Source of the DNA: Paraburkholderia sejongensis
GTDB taxonomy: Bacteria > Pseudomonadota > Gammaproteobacteria > Burkholderiales > Burkholderiaceae
Direction of reading: 5' to 3'
Assembly: GCF_020880815.1 (NCBI RefSeq)
Contig: NZ_JAJITD010000006.1
Location: 248,001-312,000, forward strand
DNA: 64,000 bases
Shown: positions 63,414 through 64,000 of the stretch, in pieces
Layout: each line of letters opens with the position of its first letter
Position numbering within the stretch: the first letter of the stretch is position 1
The notes under the pieces: model-generated
Databases searched by the model: none
Told to the model about the DNA's origin: nothing
Seen by the model: the letters and a program-made list of their open reading frames with translations, nothing else
Program-made: the position numbers and the translations under genes

Positions 63414-64000
63414 ATGGCTTCCGTTCAATCGTCGATCGCGGATACACGCAGTACCGTGCAATCCGATCGCGCACTCAGAAAAATCGTCATCGCGTCGGTG
63501 GCCGGCAATGCGATGGAGTGGTACGACTTTTTCGTCTACGGCACCGCGGCCGCGCTGGTGCTCGGGCAACTGTTCTTTCCGCCGAATGCGAATCCGCTGA
63601 TCGGCACGATCGGCGCGTTCGCCGCATTCGCGATCGGCTTCATCGCGCGGCCGCTCGGCGGCATCGTGTTCGGGCATATCGGCGATCGTTATGGGCGTCG
63701 CGCGTCGCTGGTGTGGACGCTGATGATCATGGGTTTCGCCACCTTCGGCATCGGGCTCCTGCCGACTTACGACCATATCGGTCTGGCAGCGCCGGCCGCG
63801 CTCGCCGCGTTGCGCCTGCTGCAAGGCGTCGCGTCCGGCGGCGAATGGGGCGGCGGCGTGCTGATGATCAGCGAGAATGCTCCGCCCGAAAAGCGCGGTT
63901 ATTTCGCGGCGTGGAGTCAGTTGGGCGTGGGCGGCGGCTTCGTGCTGTCGTCGGCCGCGTTTCTCGCGGTGCAGGCGCTGCCGCACGATCAGTTCATCTC
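63414..64000 (+). CDS. MFS transporter of the MHS family, 3' end outside window
   Basis: ATG 63414 opens a frame that runs to the window edge without a stop (195 codons visible). It carries AMEWYDFFVYGTAAALVLGQ and FGHIGDRYGRR motifs and aligns well with the complete MHS transporter at 58372-59754, so the two are paralogues. The remainder lies to the right. It likely imports an organic acid. Confidence 0.85.
   Translation, partial: MASVQSSIADTRSTVQSDRALRKIVIASVAGNAMEWYDFFVYGTAAALVLGQLFFPPNANPLIGTIGAFAAFAIGFIARPLGGIVFGHIGDRYGRRASLVWTLMIMGFATFGIGLLPTYDHIGLAAPAALAALRLLQGVASGGEWGGGVLMISENAPPEKRGYFAAWSQLGVGGGFVLSSAAFLAVQALPHDQFI

Overview
The window reads as the replication-origin region of a secondary chromosome (chromid) of a Burkholderia sensu lato bacterium, most likely Paraburkholderia. 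The evidence is high-GC coding sequence, a parA-parB-repA locus with replicon-type centromere palindromes and iterons, kbl-tdh a few kb from the origin as on Burkholderia chromosome 2, and a split bacteriohopanoid cluster of the burkholderial type. The taxonomic call is inference from gene content; no database search was possible.

Layout. 1-1.73 kb: AT-richer accessory DNA holding the tail of an unknown protein and what look like two decayed toxin C-terminus/immunity cassettes. 2.0-3.0 kb: a secreted NUC1-type nuclease and a small overlapping gene. 3.2-8.6 kb: a SiaABCD-like phosphatase/kinase/phosphoprotein/diguanylate cyclase operon followed by a PAS-GGDEF-EAL protein. 8.7-13.3 kb: small secreted or membrane proteins, RarD, EgtD and an acylphosphatase. 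13.4-30.2 kb: hopanoid biosynthesis and export (hpnA, hpnB-hpnC, ispH-hpnH, hpnM, hpnN-mlaA, hpnDEFG), interrupted only by a small unknown gene and a YciA-type thioesterase. 30.4-35.1 kb: a CheY-CheC-GGDEF operon on the minus strand and a hybrid histidine kinase. 35.5-42.1 kb: stress-type protein, FMN reductase, a 43-residue secreted peptide, a DUF1272 protein, a GntP permease, an orphan sulfonate-binding protein and ArsC. 42.2-51.7 kb: the partition and replication region. 51.7-57.7 kb: XRE-cupin regulator, kbl-tdh, YceI, TetR, an NTF2-like protein and a small secreted protein. 58.4-64 kb: two MFS carriers flanking a two-component flavin monooxygenase set and a LysR regulator; the second MFS gene runs off the end.

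The origin region is the most interesting part. Five TTTATGCGCATAAA palindromes surround and enter parAB, and between two of them lie three abutting short tandem-repeat arrays. RepA (Rep_3 type) is transcribed away from a 2.2 kb non-coding stretch carrying about 19 same-direction iterons of the form TCCYGNAA-N3-CTCACC. The same iteron recurs as an inverted pair at 50.0 kb and as a remote array of 8 copies at 57.7-58.0 kb, about 9.4 kb from the main array and apparently not explained by any gene. Next to the origin are a KfrA-like coiled-coil protein with an added zinc ribbon, and a minus-strand pair (an unknown 136-residue gene, then a tyrosine recombinase whose active site has decayed) headed by a perfect LexA-type CTGT-N8-ACAG box. 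Two perfect convergent DnaA boxes lie at 37.57-37.60 kb. These elements suggest a replicon control region with remote initiator-binding sites and a possible SOS connection; this is inference and testable.
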